DNA of 64,000 nt. Source: Primulina eburnea. Lineage: Eukaryota; Streptophyta; Magnoliopsida; Lamiales; Gesneriaceae. The position numbers were made by a program, and so were the translations under genes. Shown piece after piece: positions 46,584 to 57,591 of the stretch (position 1 is the first letter of the stretch; each line of letters begins with the position of its first letter). The stretch is taken from assembly GCF_022965805.1 (NCBI RefSeq), contig NC_133108.1, positions 22,473,545-22,537,544 of the forward strand, written 5' to 3'. Below the pieces are notes generated by a model. It made no database searches. It worked only from the letters and a program-made list of their open reading frames with translations, and was not told the origin of the DNA.

Positions 46584-47495
46584 TCAAGTGCATCCAGGAT
46601 CTGTTCCTCTGTCACTACCACCAGATGCTTCTGCTCCCTGGAATCTTCGGGAACCTCTTTGTGGACATACTCTAGCAAAATGTCCGGATCGTTTGCAGAT
46701 ATGGCAACTACCAAATACTCCTTGGCATTGCTCAGTGGGATGTCTCCCTCCGCAGGTGCTGCAATAAACTCCAGTATAATTCTGACTCGAACTACTGGAT
46801 CTAGAAAGACTGCTGGCTAACTTCTTAAACTGCTTCTTCCGAGCTTTCAAATAGTCTTTTTTTTCACCACTACTACTACCAGTCTCAGGTCCGAGAGGTG
46901 GTTGTTGTGGTCTCGATGCTAGAGGCGCAAACGAAGCTTCTTTCTGTCTTGTCAAACTGGCTTTGGCTCTCTTGGCCCTACTCAGAGCATTAACAAAACT
47001 ATAAGGTCGGCTGGTATTTACTAATATCAAAATCTCAGGGTTCAATCCCTTAACAAACTGATCAGTCACAGCTTCATCATCCCCAGCCACGTGAGGAGCA
47101 AAACGTAGAAAGGTAGAAAATTGAGCAGCATATTCTTCAATGCTTAGCTGACCCTGTTTCAAATTTTCGAACTCCGTTTTCTTAACCTCTCGGTACGAAC
47201 TTTGGAAAAATCTTCGATAGAACTCAATTTTGAAGATCTTCCACGTAATCACCGTACCACATTGTTCCAAGGCTTCTTTGGTTGCAATCCACCAACTCCT
47301 TGCGACATCCTGTAACTGATGTCCAATCAGTTTAACTCTCCGTTCATTTGGGTATTCAAGTGAATCAAATAGTATCTCTATATCATCCAACCAATTCTCA
47401 CAATCAACAATCGTCTCAGTACCCTTCAGAATCGGCGGTTGGAATGACTGAAATCTTCTCAACTGTATTTCCATCGGAGTTTCTGACACATGCAT
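46584..47495 (-). CDS. gag: Gag of element E
   Basis: An open Gag frame of 303 residues from ATG 47495 (MHVSETPMEIQLRRFQSFQP). The core reads DCENWLDDIEILFDSLEYP, ARSWW, FYRRFFQSSYRE, LKQGQLSIEEYAAQFSTFL. A Ser-rich linker precedes zinc knuckles CSTCGGRHPTEQC and CHICKRSGHFARVC. It continues past the position where C has TAG, with CPQRGSRRFQGAEASGG, supporting the idea that the ancestral frame ran from gag into pol. The PPRR leader is in another frame, and its ATG is replaced (TTA). Confidence 0.88.
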   Translation of the reverse strand: MHVSETPMEIQLRRFQSFQPPILKGTETIVDCENWLDDIEILFDSLEYPNERRVKLIGHQLQDVARSWWIATKEALEQCGTVITWKIFKIEFYRRFFQSSYREVKKTEFENLKQGQLSIEEYAAQFSTFLRFAPHVAGDDEAVTDQFVKGLNPEILILVNTSRPYSFVNALSRAKRAKASLTRQKEASFAPLASRPQQPPLGPETGSSSGEKKDYLKARKKQFKKLASSLSRSSSSSQNYTGVYCSTCGGRHPTEQCQGVFGSCHICKRSGHFARVCPQRGSRRFQGAEASGGSDRGTDPGCT

Positions 47496-47793
47496 CTGAT
47501 CAATCCCGATACTTCCTTGGTTCTGGGATTCTTCGAGGAGCTAATCTGATTATCACATAGGTTAGTAGCCAGATACCACAACCTGTTTCAATTTTCAGTC
47601 CTACTCTGATCATCTTACAGCTGATCAAGAATCGGTTCTGATTCAACCTCAATAATGCATATTACTATATCAAATCAGATAAATCAAGTAACATGTATCA
47701 ACAAGCAATAAATCATGCTAGCAATCACATGAAAGGAATGAAAATTCATTCTACCCCGCTCACTAGCTTCTATCTTAGTCTAAAGGATCTATC

Positions 47794-47805
47794 GCTCTGA
47801 TACCA
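47794..47805 (-). other. Primer-binding site of element E (tRNA-iMet)
   Basis: Complement of TGGTATCAGAGC, five bases from the 5' LTR at 47811. Confidence 0.94.
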
Positions 47806-48379
47806 CCTGTTGTGGGGACCCGGACGTTAATTCAATTCTTAATCATCATTAGGATCAATTTACTAATTCAAGTAATTTGGGTCATAAAAAAAATTTCTTT
47901 AAATGCGGAACGTAATAGAATAAAACTAATATACATACTCGTATAAAATAAAGAACAAGTCCTGTATGGTCTACATTCAATAAAAACTAAGGTTTAACAA
48001 CTAATTATCAAGTGTTTAGACCCTATCTATAATCCAAGTCCGTAGTCTCCACTCTAATCATGATCTCTCTCTCTCTTCTTGTCTTGACCCTGATCCTGTC
48101 CCACCTGTTGTCATGTACACATACAAACAAGACAACAGCCAGATAACTCCGGTGAGAATTATATTCCCAGTATAAATTATGTATAAATGCATTTCATATA
48201 AACAATATGAAAGCATGAAATAAACATTCATAATATGTATCAAATTCAGAAGCATGAATCAATATAAACTCGGAATATAACATGTATCCAATCCGACACA
48301 TGGATCAAGAAAAACTCTGAATCACACTCAGTGACTCAAGGACTCGACTCGACTCGTCCTAATCTAGGGATCCCAATCG

Positions 48380-48512
48380 GGATAAGAACACACACCCACC
48401 TACACTCCCGATCGGGGTGGTGGCATGTTCTTATTCACGGACTTTGGCTCTTTCCATATCGAACACCAGTAATAGAAGAAACTGCAATTCTATCCACTCC
48501 GATATAGCCAAA
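48380..48512 (-). ncRNA. Structured LTR module, element E 5' LTR
   Basis: The divergent version that supports the pairings. P1 is TTTGGC/GCCAAA (48443-48448 with 48507-48512) against TTCGG/CCGAA elsewhere. P2 is ATATC/GATAT. P3 is ATAGAA/TTCTAT (48472-48477 with 48488-48493). P4 is GGATAAGAACA/TGTTCTTATTC (48380-48390 with 48426-48436) against GAATAAGACGT/ACGTCTTATTC. The 7-nt bulge between P1 and P2 is kept. In the 3' LTR the P4 pairing is perfect; here one pair is G.T. Confidence 0.65.
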
Positions 48513-49538
48513 CGTCCGGCGTCTTGGTGAATCAGCCATAGACTAGGCATATCAGCCCTGGCGAATCAGCCAAACCTCTGTGACAATGTGCAATGGCCCA
48601 GTGATGATTCAATCACTATCGGGGAGCTCTGTCACGAGATCAAACGTCTACGACTAGGCGTATCAGCCCATGACTTAAGACATAACTCAATAGATCAAAG
48701 ATAACAATCACATCAAGTGCAAATATCAATAACATGAAGTATGTGATTTTGGGAAACTCAAGTCAATCGGACTCGAGTTGTGCAATCCCACATCAACATA
48801 AATTATACCTTTCATTTCGTTCTGTCGATCCGACTCTGTCGAAATCTCAAACTCACTGCCTGTCAAATCAATCTGGCAATACAATATCGAATACACTGAA
48901 TCTATGTATAACTCAATTCAAAATCTGTTTTGATCCATACTCAAATCAAACATAATCTGATTCATATCAACGAATCAGAATACAATCTCAATTAATACTG
49001 AATCTGATCAAAATCAATCTACTGATGTTTCGACGGAATAACAATATAGTCTTGATAACCCCGTCAATCTCAACATCACAGATATAATAACACGGCTCAT
49101 AATTGATATCAATACGAATCATAATCTTCAATAATAACAGATCATAATCTCAAATCTGTACAATCTCAGTCATATTAATTCTAAAATCATAACAATTAAA
49201 TAAACAGTCCGTTCTTCGATCTGACTTCAATTATATACTGATCAATATACCCATAACACATAATATCAGTCAAATCACAATTCCCCCAATATCATAATTT
49301 CAAACGATATCAGAATTCAATAAAACTTACGTCCCGTTGTAGCTGTCGTCGCTAGGAAAACGGTGTTGTACTCGGATCTCAAATCAGATGACCGGATCGT
49401 AACTTAGAACTTGAGCTTTCCTCGGCAGCTCGTTTTTCTTCCTTTTTCATTCTTAAGGCTAAGGATTGATATGTATAGATATATATATACACATGTTGCA
49501 TGCAAGGGTAAGTGGCTTATCTTTGGTGCAACATGTCT

Positions 49539-49758
49539 CGCGCTCGGGCGGTCATGAATTTCCGCCCGGGCGCTTGTTCGGCGCTCGGACGGTTAAAACT
49601 TACCGCCCGGGCGCGGCAGTTTCTGTCGAGATACTCAGCCGATCATGTCCTGGCGCTCGAGCGGTAATATTCTACCGCTCGGGCGCCAAACATTCTGTCC
49701 AAGAAGTAAACTCATGGTACATTGGCGCTCGGGCGGTTCATTTCTACCGCTCGGGCGC
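49539..49758 (-). repeat. U3 hairpin array, element E 5' LTR
   Basis: Four GC-rich inverted repeats as in the 3' LTR, with a few base differences in the arms (for example GCTCGGACGG in the second, GCTCGAGCGG in the third). Confidence 0.88.
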
Positions 49759-49885
49759 AAGATGTTCGGTCCAACATCTTGGCTTATAATGTAACGATTC
49801 CCTGCTTCTTCATTTGAGTTCCTATAACCTAAATTCTGTCAATTAATCAACGTCTGATTACAGTAATTAATTCTTGGGTATTACA

Positions 49886-50222
49886 GGATTGATGGTTAGG
49901 TTACTTTAAAGACGCGTGTAAGAAGTGAGATAGACACAATGTCTTGAGGAATTTTTAAAGTAATTAAGAAACTTGGGCTTAAGTAGATATGTGTGTTGTA
50001 ATTATGTTGTCTAAGACTATTTGGGTTGTGTAAGCTTGAATTACAAGTTTATAAGATAGGTGTTTATATGCAAATTTTGTACCGAAATAAAAACAAAAAA
50101 GAATTAGTTATGTTCAACATAGGTTATCAATAAACAAATATTAAGATTTTTATCGATTAAGTAATCTAAAATCTCGATATGTGGATTCTAGAATGTTATG
50201 GATTATAAGTGTAGTCAATTTA
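49886..50222. other. Unassigned AT-rich spacer between elements E and G
   Basis: 337 bases that match nothing else in the window by eye and contain no coding frame or terminal motif. It could be host DNA or a fragment of an older element. The bases just before G (ATTTA, 50218-50222) would be G's left target copy; the right copy is beyond the window. Confidence 0.4.
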
Positions 50223-50342
50223 TGTAAGGCCCGAGAATTGAGTTTGATACTTTGTATTGATATATATAAAGTCTGAATAAGGAAGGCAACAACAGAAGTG
50301 GAGAAACGATGTTGCAAAACTAGAATACTTTGAGAAAACAGC

Positions 50343-50562
50343 ACCGCACCCGCGGTGCCAGACATCACCGCACCCGCGGTGCATGGATAGTAAGTTGGAA
50401 AGAAATTCCGTAGCATCACCGCACCCGCGGTGATGCTACAGTAGGATGACCGCACCCGCGGTCTAAACCCAAGCGCACCCGCGGTCCTCGAATCCAGAAA
50501 AATAAAGACAATGCCGAAGCATGAGCGCACCCGCGGTGCATGACACTGACCGCACCTGCGGT
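50343..50562 (+). repeat. U3 palindrome array, element G 5' LTR
   Basis: About seven units of ACCGCACCCGCGGT type, including GCGCACCCGCGGT variants and a last ACCGCACCTGCGGT at 50549-50562. Confidence 0.9.
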
Positions 50563-50919
50563 CATGCGTGTTGCATGAAAAATGATGCCACATTTCAAAA
50601 TGTGCATGAGGTATATATATAGACGATTGACACGTAAATGTCTCAGAATTTGAGGAAAAGGGCGAAGCTTTTGGAGAGAAAATCCTTACGCCTTTTAAAC
50701 TTGCGATTGTGGAAGATCTGTCCATCAGAATTCAAATCCGACTTCAGTTCTGAGTTCCTCTTGTGTTATTCGGGAAGACATAACTCAAATCAGACCTCAT
50801 TTGTGTTTCCCAATAAAATCACATACTAGATTAATGTTTATGTTTTGATATGATTATGCTTTGTTTATAGATTTATATGCATTGCATTTCATATAGGAGA
50901 GTCTTGACAGACAGTCATA

Positions 50920-51062
50920 CCTCTAGAAGTTCGGTGTATCGTTACATAGGAGCAGACACCCTCCGATTGTAGATTATTCAATACAGATATGACCGAAGTC
51001 TAGGAATAAGACGTATGTTACCCCGATTGGGAGAGTAGGTAACAGACAGTGACGTCTTATTC
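50920..51062 (+). ncRNA. Structured LTR module, element G 5' LTR
   Basis: P1 TTCGG/CCGAA, P2 TGTATC/GATACA with a 7-nt bulge, apical GGAG/CTCC, P4 GAATAAGACGT (51004-51014) with ACGTCTTATTC (51052-51062), P5 GTTACC (51017-51022) with GGTAAC (51038-51043). It is on the transcribed strand. Confidence 0.62.
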
Positions 51063-51713
51063 ACACCGGGATCCCTAGAGTCAGCATGGAGTCGAGTCAT
51101 GACATGATTTGATTAGAACTGCATGCGTAGATGAATGGGATTCATAGATTATGGAGCCCATTGTTATTGCTTTCATTTATGATAGCATGTTTCATTATTT
51201 AGATTGTTTATATGCATGTTTATCTGACTTGAGTTACATGCTTATTTGATTTGATTTCATAGATTATGAACTCTATTGTTTTGATTTCATTCATGACCGC
51301 AGGTTCCATGAATTATATTGTGGATATACATGTTTACCATGTTTTATACTGGGATTTATTCTCACTGGAGTTATCCGGCTGTTGTCTTGTTTTGTATGTG
51401 TGCATGACAACAGGTGGGACTGGATCGGGGTCAAGAGGATGAGGAGAGAAGAAGAGTTAGCGTGGTGATTCCGAACTTACTATAGATTTGGTTTATTACT
51501 TGAACTTAGTAACCGAACCTTAGACTTAGATTGTACAGTATTGTACTTTTATACTGAAATGTATTTTATACTGAGATGTATATTATTTAGATTCCATTAC
51601 CTTCCGCATTTTCATTTTAAAAAGAAAAATTTTTAGACCCTGTTTATCAGAACTGATAATTAAATCCCAACGATGATTAAGAAGATGATTAGCGTCCGGG
51701 TCCCCACAACAGG

Positions 51714-51725
51714 TGGTATCAGAGC
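51714..51725 (+). other. Primer-binding site of element G (tRNA-iMet)
   Basis: TGGTATCAGAGC after the 5-base spacer ACAGG. Confidence 0.95.
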
Positions 51726-52096
51726 GATAGATCCTTTAGACTGAGATAGAAGAGAATGAGCGAGGTAGATTGAGTTTTCTTTCCTTGCATGTGATTGCTA
51801 GCATGAGATTTATTTTAATGTTGACTTACATTTAATATGCTAGCATGAGATCATGTTTTACTGCTTTGAAATACGTGATCCAATTATCAGATTTGATTTG
51901 GTAATATGTATTATTGAGTATGAATCAGATTTGATTCTTGATCAGCAGTAAGATGAACAGAGAAAGACTTGAGTAGATTTATAGTATTTGGGTACTAATG
52001 TTTTGATAAGCAGATATACCTCCACGGAGAATTTCAGAAAGGGGTAGTACTTCGTCTGAACAGATAGATACATCAGAAACTCAGCTAGAAGTAAAG

Positions 52097-53032
52097 ATGA
52101 AAGAATTTCAGTTATTACAGCCGCCGATTCTGAGTGGTTTCGAGACATCCGAAGATTGTCAGAACTGGATTGATGATATAGAAATACTATTCGATTTACT
52201 TGATTGTACAGATGAACAGAGAGTTAAAATGGTGCCTTATCAGCTACGAGAAGTCGCCAGGAATTGGTGGATTACCAGTAGAAGAATGTGGGAACAGAGA
52301 GGTACAGTGATTTCGTGGGAAATATTCAGAACTGAATTTTATCGACGATTTTTCTCAGTCTCGTACCGAGAGGACAAGAAAGCAGAGTTTGAGAATTTGA
52401 GCCAAGGTTAGTTGAATATTGATGAATATACCGCCAAATTCTCTACTCTACTGCATTTTGCTCCTCAGATAGCTGGAAATGATGAAGCTATAGTAAATTA
52501 GTTCATCAGAGGGTTGAATTCGGAGGTAGTTGCATTTATGAATCGGCAGCGACCTTACCATTTTGCTGACATCCTGAGTAGAGCGAAGAGAGCTGAGGCG
52601 AGTCTGATTAGACAGCTAGGGAGGTTGTGTGTAAAACAACCCCAGACACAGCAATCCCCTCTCCGATTTGATCGAGGCAGTACGAGTGGAAAGCGAGATT
52701 TGCTGAAAGCTCGGAAGAAACCATTCAAGAAACTAGGTAGCGGTTCATCTAGCTCCAGCGTTTCTGGTCCAAGCCATACTGGAGTGTATTGCAGGAGTTG
52801 CGGAGGGAGATATCCCACCGAGCAATGCCAGGGAGTGACTGGTAGATGCAATATTTGTGGACAATCGGGACACTTTGCTAAAGTCTGTCCCCAGAAGCGT
52901 TCCGAAGATTGTAGGGAACAGAGTTCAATTGAAAACACAGATCCAGAATTCACAACAGGTACTATTCTTTATGATTCTATTGCATATGTATTGATATATA
53001 CTAATGCATTTGTTAAGAATATCTTTGACTGA
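52097..53032 (+). pseudogene. gag: Gag of element G with two internal stops
   Basis: Gag from ATG 52097 (MKEFQLLQPPILSG): core EDCQNWIDDIEILFDLLDCT, ARNWW, FYRRFFSVSYRED. In-frame TAG codons at 52409-52411 and 52499-52501 replace CAG codons found in A and F. The frame then continues to zinc knuckles CRSCGGRYPTEQC and CNICGQSGHFAKVC. It ends in a protease remnant where C's [13 protein letters not shown] is AYVLIYTNAFVKN, with the catalytic DTG lost. Upstream, ATA CCT CCA CGG AGA aligns with C's start ATG CCT CCT AGA AGA. Confidence 0.9.
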
Positions 53033-55540
53033 GTTGCATGGAAATATGCTGTATCTGTTGGGTTTGTATGTACTGTAGTATTGATGTCCTTGCTTGTTGA
53101 GGAAATGTTGATATCAGAGATTTTTGTATATATTGTATACTACAGTAAGATGAGAATGAAATAGAGATAGGTTCTGATGTACTTGTGATCTCTGATTTGA
53201 ACGCATTATTGATATGTATATGCTGAACAAGTACAGACATATTGTAGAATTTTTCCAGAAATGGTAAGAGTCAGATCAGAGATGACTGATCAGTGGAGAT
53301 ACCACGATAAGGATTCTAGATTTAGAATTCCTTTGATATCTGTGTTGTATATGACTCGATTAATACAGAAAGGAGCAGATTGAATCCCTATGTATTCAGT
53401 AGACCTACTGAAATCGAGCCTAGCATTGACAGATTTGCCAGTGATATATGAGTTGGCTGATGTTTGCCTAGATAAGATTTCGGATTTATGTGATCTCAAA
53501 AAGATAGACTTCAGAAATTGAATGGAGATTAGGTATGGTTTGTATGTTAGATTCAGTATAGAATGATACATAATGAATTGAAAGAAGTGAAAGATCAATA
53601 GAAGAATATCGACCAGGAGTTACATCTGATTTAGTGTTTCTCTTTGGCATGTGTCAGTATCTTCAGAGATGTTCTGATGATTTTATGTTTGTTATATCTG
53701 TGAGATTGTGATATATTTCCAGCATTTGATTGATTGAAGAGAATATCTGAAGATTGTATTGAATATTCTGAGAACTGCGATGATTGTATACAGAAATTAT
53801 TCAGATAAGAATCCTGCTTGAAACAGATTGTATTCAGAGTATGCGTTATCTGAAGTTAGTATACCAAGTGAGTTTGACACAGTTGAGATTGCAATCAGTG
53901 ACAGATAGGATTCCGATATCAGAAAGATCAGAAATTTCATAAATGTCAGAATTGTCAGAAATGTATTTTGTCTGATTTGACAGATTATTTTATTCGACTG
54001 TTGCTTTATATCTGCTTGTGTATTGTTATTGTTTTAAATCAGTATTCGTGATACATTATAGTGGTTGGTAGCACATTTTATTTGCAGATAAGATATAGCA
54101 GTTGATCAGAATGACATGAAGATATTTACCAGATTTCCTTGTTTTATGAGTTCACTGAACTCACTAGATCTGTATAGGATATTGATACTTCGTTTCTGAT
54201 TTGATATTAATGTTGTTTTGAATCCGTATATGCTCAGATTATTGTGAATCACGGAAAGTATATACAGCTCCAACCAAATCAGAGTTGAATTCGAGAGTTA
54301 CAGTAATTCAGGAAGGGGATCAGAATGTTCAGAACTAGATTTCAGTAATCAGAGTCGAGTAACAGATATGTGATTGTGTATTTTATATGAGACTGATTAT
54401 CTTGTGGTATCAGAATGTTTCTGAATTGAATAACAGAATTGATATCGATAGTCAGAGCCGAATACCAGGTAGGTATTTTTTTTCTTTACTTTATGTTATT
54501 AACTGATGTGTTTATGTCAGTAGTTCAGATCTGAAATCACAGATAGGGTCAGAAATGTACCGTAGTGGATTCAGTTTTCATTCTGATGATTGAGAATGTA
54601 TGATATTCGAACAGATAGTTATGATATAGACAGATGAGATCAGTTATGACAGAAATTGTACTGAAATGTTGGCAGAAATTGTACTGATATGTCTGAATCG
54701 CTAACAGAAAAGACAGAAAGATAGAAATAAGAAGATTTATTACAGAATTTGTATATTTCTGATAAGAAATAGGGAGTATAATTCGATGAATTTCGTAATA
54801 AGATTACTATAATACTTTCCAGATTGTGTTATGATATGATTAAGATTGACAGATTGTTCAATCTATATCTATCAGTTTGTACCAGATGACGTACACACAT
54901 GACCAAATAACGCAGATCGGTGTCAGAGAAGTGGTCAGAAAGATCAGAATGTCACAGTAGATTATGTCAGATTGTGATTTTGCTTGAGTTTGTATTCGTG
55001 ACAGAATATATCATGAACTCTTTATTAGATTGTTTCACAGATTGACAGACAGTCAGAAGGTATTATCCAGATATTAGAAGATTTTGGTACAGCTTTAGTG
55101 CTGGATGTTAGCACTATACTTCTGTAGTGCTGGATGTTAGCACTAGTTGTTATGACTTATTGTCAATGTATGAATTACTATATGACAATAGTTATTAAGA
55201 TAGTTCAGAATAGACAGACTTAAGAAACCAACGTCGGATGATGACGATTGGTATTTGAAGTTGAAGACTGTATATGTCCTTGATGGAGATAAACAGATTT
55301 GATAACAACAGATGATACTGATATGTGATGAGCTGTAGTTTGGTTTATACGGATGTTGTATAACCAACATGGCAAGATTCATTTTGTTAAAGGGATTGGA
55401 GAAGTATTATGACATTATACTTAGTAAATTCTTATTCCAGACAGGAATCAGATATTTAAGTTTTGGTTTAAACTCTAATATGCATTTCTTCTGATATCTC
55501 TGAATTGATTGTTTATGAGTTCGAGGACGAACTCAGATCT
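53033..55540 (+). pseudogene. Decayed pol remnant of element G
   Basis: No long frame. About 53250-53480 aligns with C's segment between protease and reverse transcriptase, with many stops. About 55100-55200 keeps the integrase stretch around YNNSY: GTGCTGGATGTTAGCACTAG against C's GTGCTAGATTTTGGCACTAG, then GACAATAGTTA. The last 200 bases include TTCGAGGACGAACTCAGATCT before the PPT. Confidence 0.65.
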
Positions 55541-55554
55541 AAGAGGGGGAGAAA
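55541..55554 (+). other. Polypurine tract of element G
   Basis: AAGAGGGGGAGAAA directly before the 3' LTR at 55555. Confidence 0.94.
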
Positions 55555-55674
55555 TGTAAGGCCCGAGAATTGAGTTTGATACTTTGTATTGATATATATA
55601 AAGTCTGAATAAGGAAGGCAACAACAGAAGTGGAGAAACGATGTTGCAAAACAAGAAACTTTTGAGAAAACAGC

Positions 55675-55892
55675 ACCGCACCCGCGGTGCCAGACATCAC
55701 CGCACCCGCGGTGCATGGACAGTAAGTTGGCAAGAAATTCCGTAGCATCACCGCACCCTGGTGCTGCTACAGTAGGATGACCGCACCCGCGGTCTAAACC
55801 CAAGCGCACCCGCGGTCCTCGAATCCAGAAAAATAAAGACAATGCCGAAGCATGAGCGCACCCGCGGTGCATGACACGACCGCACCTGCGGT
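55675..55892 (+). repeat. U3 palindrome array, element G 3' LTR
   Basis: About seven units as in the 5' LTR. One is shortened to ACCGCACCCTGGT near 55750, where the 5' LTR has an intact copy. Confidence 0.9.
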
Positions 55893-55922
55893 CATGCGTG
55901 TTGCATGAAAAATGATGCCACG

Positions 55923-57551
55923 TGTGACACCTCTGACCTCTTTAAATAAAATGCACAGCGGAAATAAAATTCTCTCTTTAAAATATGGAAGAAGTTTCAA
56001 AATACATTTCATAAAATGTTTACAAAATAAATACATGATCATTCAAATGAAATACAAAATACAAAACAATCATTCTTATGATCATGTCCCAAAATATTTG
56101 CAAAATAATCTTCCTTCCAACGGTGTATGCATATGACCCCTATCCACAGTCAACGTCCAGGGCCTCCACTCTGATCTGCATCACATGAAATAACTGAAAT
56201 GAGTATAAAAACTCAGCAAGTGGACTCTTACATAGCAATGATACATAGTATACTCTGTAAAACATGACTTTGAAATCATAAATACCATCAACTCTGAAAC
56301 ATGAATACTGTAGCAATAACTGTAGCAATAGCATATCAATAAGATGGTATTCTCTTTTTTCTGGTTGGATTGATATCAATAGTATCTCTGTCTGTGGTTG
56401 CAAATATCCCATCGATATAAATCGATAACTGTGAGGGATAAAAGCCTATGGTCGTTGATCAACTAATTGCATCCAATGCTCTGACTATGATTCAATCAAT
56501 CCAATAAAAACATTTGAACCCTGAATAACATTTAAAGCCGTCGTTTCACAATATTATTTTCTCTTGTATTCCCTTTTAACAATAGTGAGTCATCAATGCC
56601 TCCAATAGGTAATCAATGGGATCAATACATAACAATGAATCAATTGAAGGGAATATCACTTTAAAACCTTTAAAACACAATACATATAACATCATGTGAG
56701 CAAAGGAATGAAATTCCACTTACAAACCAATAGAACACCTCAAACTTAGCTCTTGGTACACCACCTACAACAATAATCCATAAACAACACCAAAATCAAC
56801 TCTATATCCAAAAATACAAGTCAAATATCCCATTAAACCAACAATAACAACACCCTATAACAACTCATCTCCAAAAACCATGATAGAATCGCACCAAAAA
56901 CTTACCTAAGCTTCCTTATACCACGGAGAACGTCGATCTCAAGTCGAATCGTCGAAAAGAAGCTTGGATTGAAGATAGGAAAAGAAAGAAATGGTAGAAA
57001 ACCCTTGGAACTAGAGAGGAAATCTCGAAAATGAAGAGAAGATAAGGTAGAAATGAAGTCAACTCAATCAAAAAGGTACTAAATATCTCACCCATACTTA
57101 CACCGCGGGTGCGGTCACACAAGCACCGCGGGTGCGCTAAGCTCACGGCATTCCAACAAAATTCCCATGCACGATCACCGCGGGTGCGGTGTTACAATTA
57201 CCGCGGGTGCGGTCTCACCGCGGGTGCGGTGCTTACACTGCCGCGGGTGCGGTGCTTACACTGCCGCGGGTGCGGTGTCCTCACGGTAAAACCATCAAAA
57301 TCCAACATAAATGACCGCAGGTGCGGTCCTTGCAAGGGTGCGGGTGCGGTACCACTTCGGCCAAGAACAAACCAAGGCAACTGAAAATCGAACCGAAACA
57401 CTGAAACGAACAACCAACAACATCTAATACCTCAAGACAACAATAACCAATAATACTATGGCCCAAAACACAACTCTAAACATCTAAATCATAAAACCCA
57501 ATAAACACAATAAAGCTTAAACCGTACCGTACACCGGGCTCGGCTATTACA
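55923..57551 (-). repeat. 3' LTR of element H
   Basis: Length 1629, TGTGACACCTCTGACC to CTATTACA in plus coordinates. Palindrome array at 57102-57350, two units longer than in the 5' LTR. No structured module of the C type is visible. Confidence 0.95.
57102..57350 (-). repeat. U3 palindrome array, element H 3' LTR
   Basis: About nine units of ACCGCGGGTGCGGT type. The segment CCGCGGGTGCGGTGCTTACACTG is present twice in tandem (about 57220-57265), where the 5' LTR has it once. The sequence around the last units (TCAAAATCCAACATAAATGACCG) resembles the matching part of the A-family LTRs. Confidence 0.92.
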
Positions 57552-57572
57552 ATCTCCCCTCCTTAGAGGAAT
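57552..57572 (-). other. Polypurine tract of element H
   Basis: The minus strand reads CCTCTAAGGAGGGGAGAT against the 3' LTR, preceded by TTCGCGGACGAAAT. Confidence 0.85.
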
Positions 57573-57591
57573 TTCGTCCGCGAAATTGACG

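Larger units (their letters stand above)
34176..49885 (-). mobile_element. Element E: gag-only LTR retrotransposon, left end truncated (contains F)
   Basis: It has a truncated 3' LTR (about 34176-35791), PPT, pol remnant split by element F, gag, PBS and complete 5' LTR (47811-49885). The outer 470 bases of the 3' LTR and the left target copy are missing, so the junction with Copia is a deletion, not an insertion edge. It is a divergent member of the C/A/D/F/G family, with its own versions of the paired stems and GC hairpins. Confidence 0.88.
47811..49885 (-). repeat. 5' LTR of element E
   Basis: Length 2075, TGTGGGGACCC to GGGTATTACA. It contains the E versions of the structured module (48380-48512), GTAAGT near 49331, a TATA tract near 49481-49487 and the hairpin array 49539-49758. 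The flanking bases GGATT (49886-49890) would be the target copy; the left copy is lost. Confidence 0.92.
50223..51708 (+). repeat. 5' LTR of element G, with internal deletion
   Basis: Length 1486, about 0.6 kb shorter than relatives. After GAGTTCCTCTTG (about 50764) it jumps to TATTCGGGAAGACATAACTC. The 3' LTR instead continues with ACACAAGGATGTAAGTTTTG, so the GTAAGT and about 0.6 kb downstream of it are missing here. The palindrome array (50343-50562), TATA tract (50612-50621) and structured module (P4 51004-51014 with 51052-51062, P5 GTTACC/GGTAAC) remain. Confidence 0.92.
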
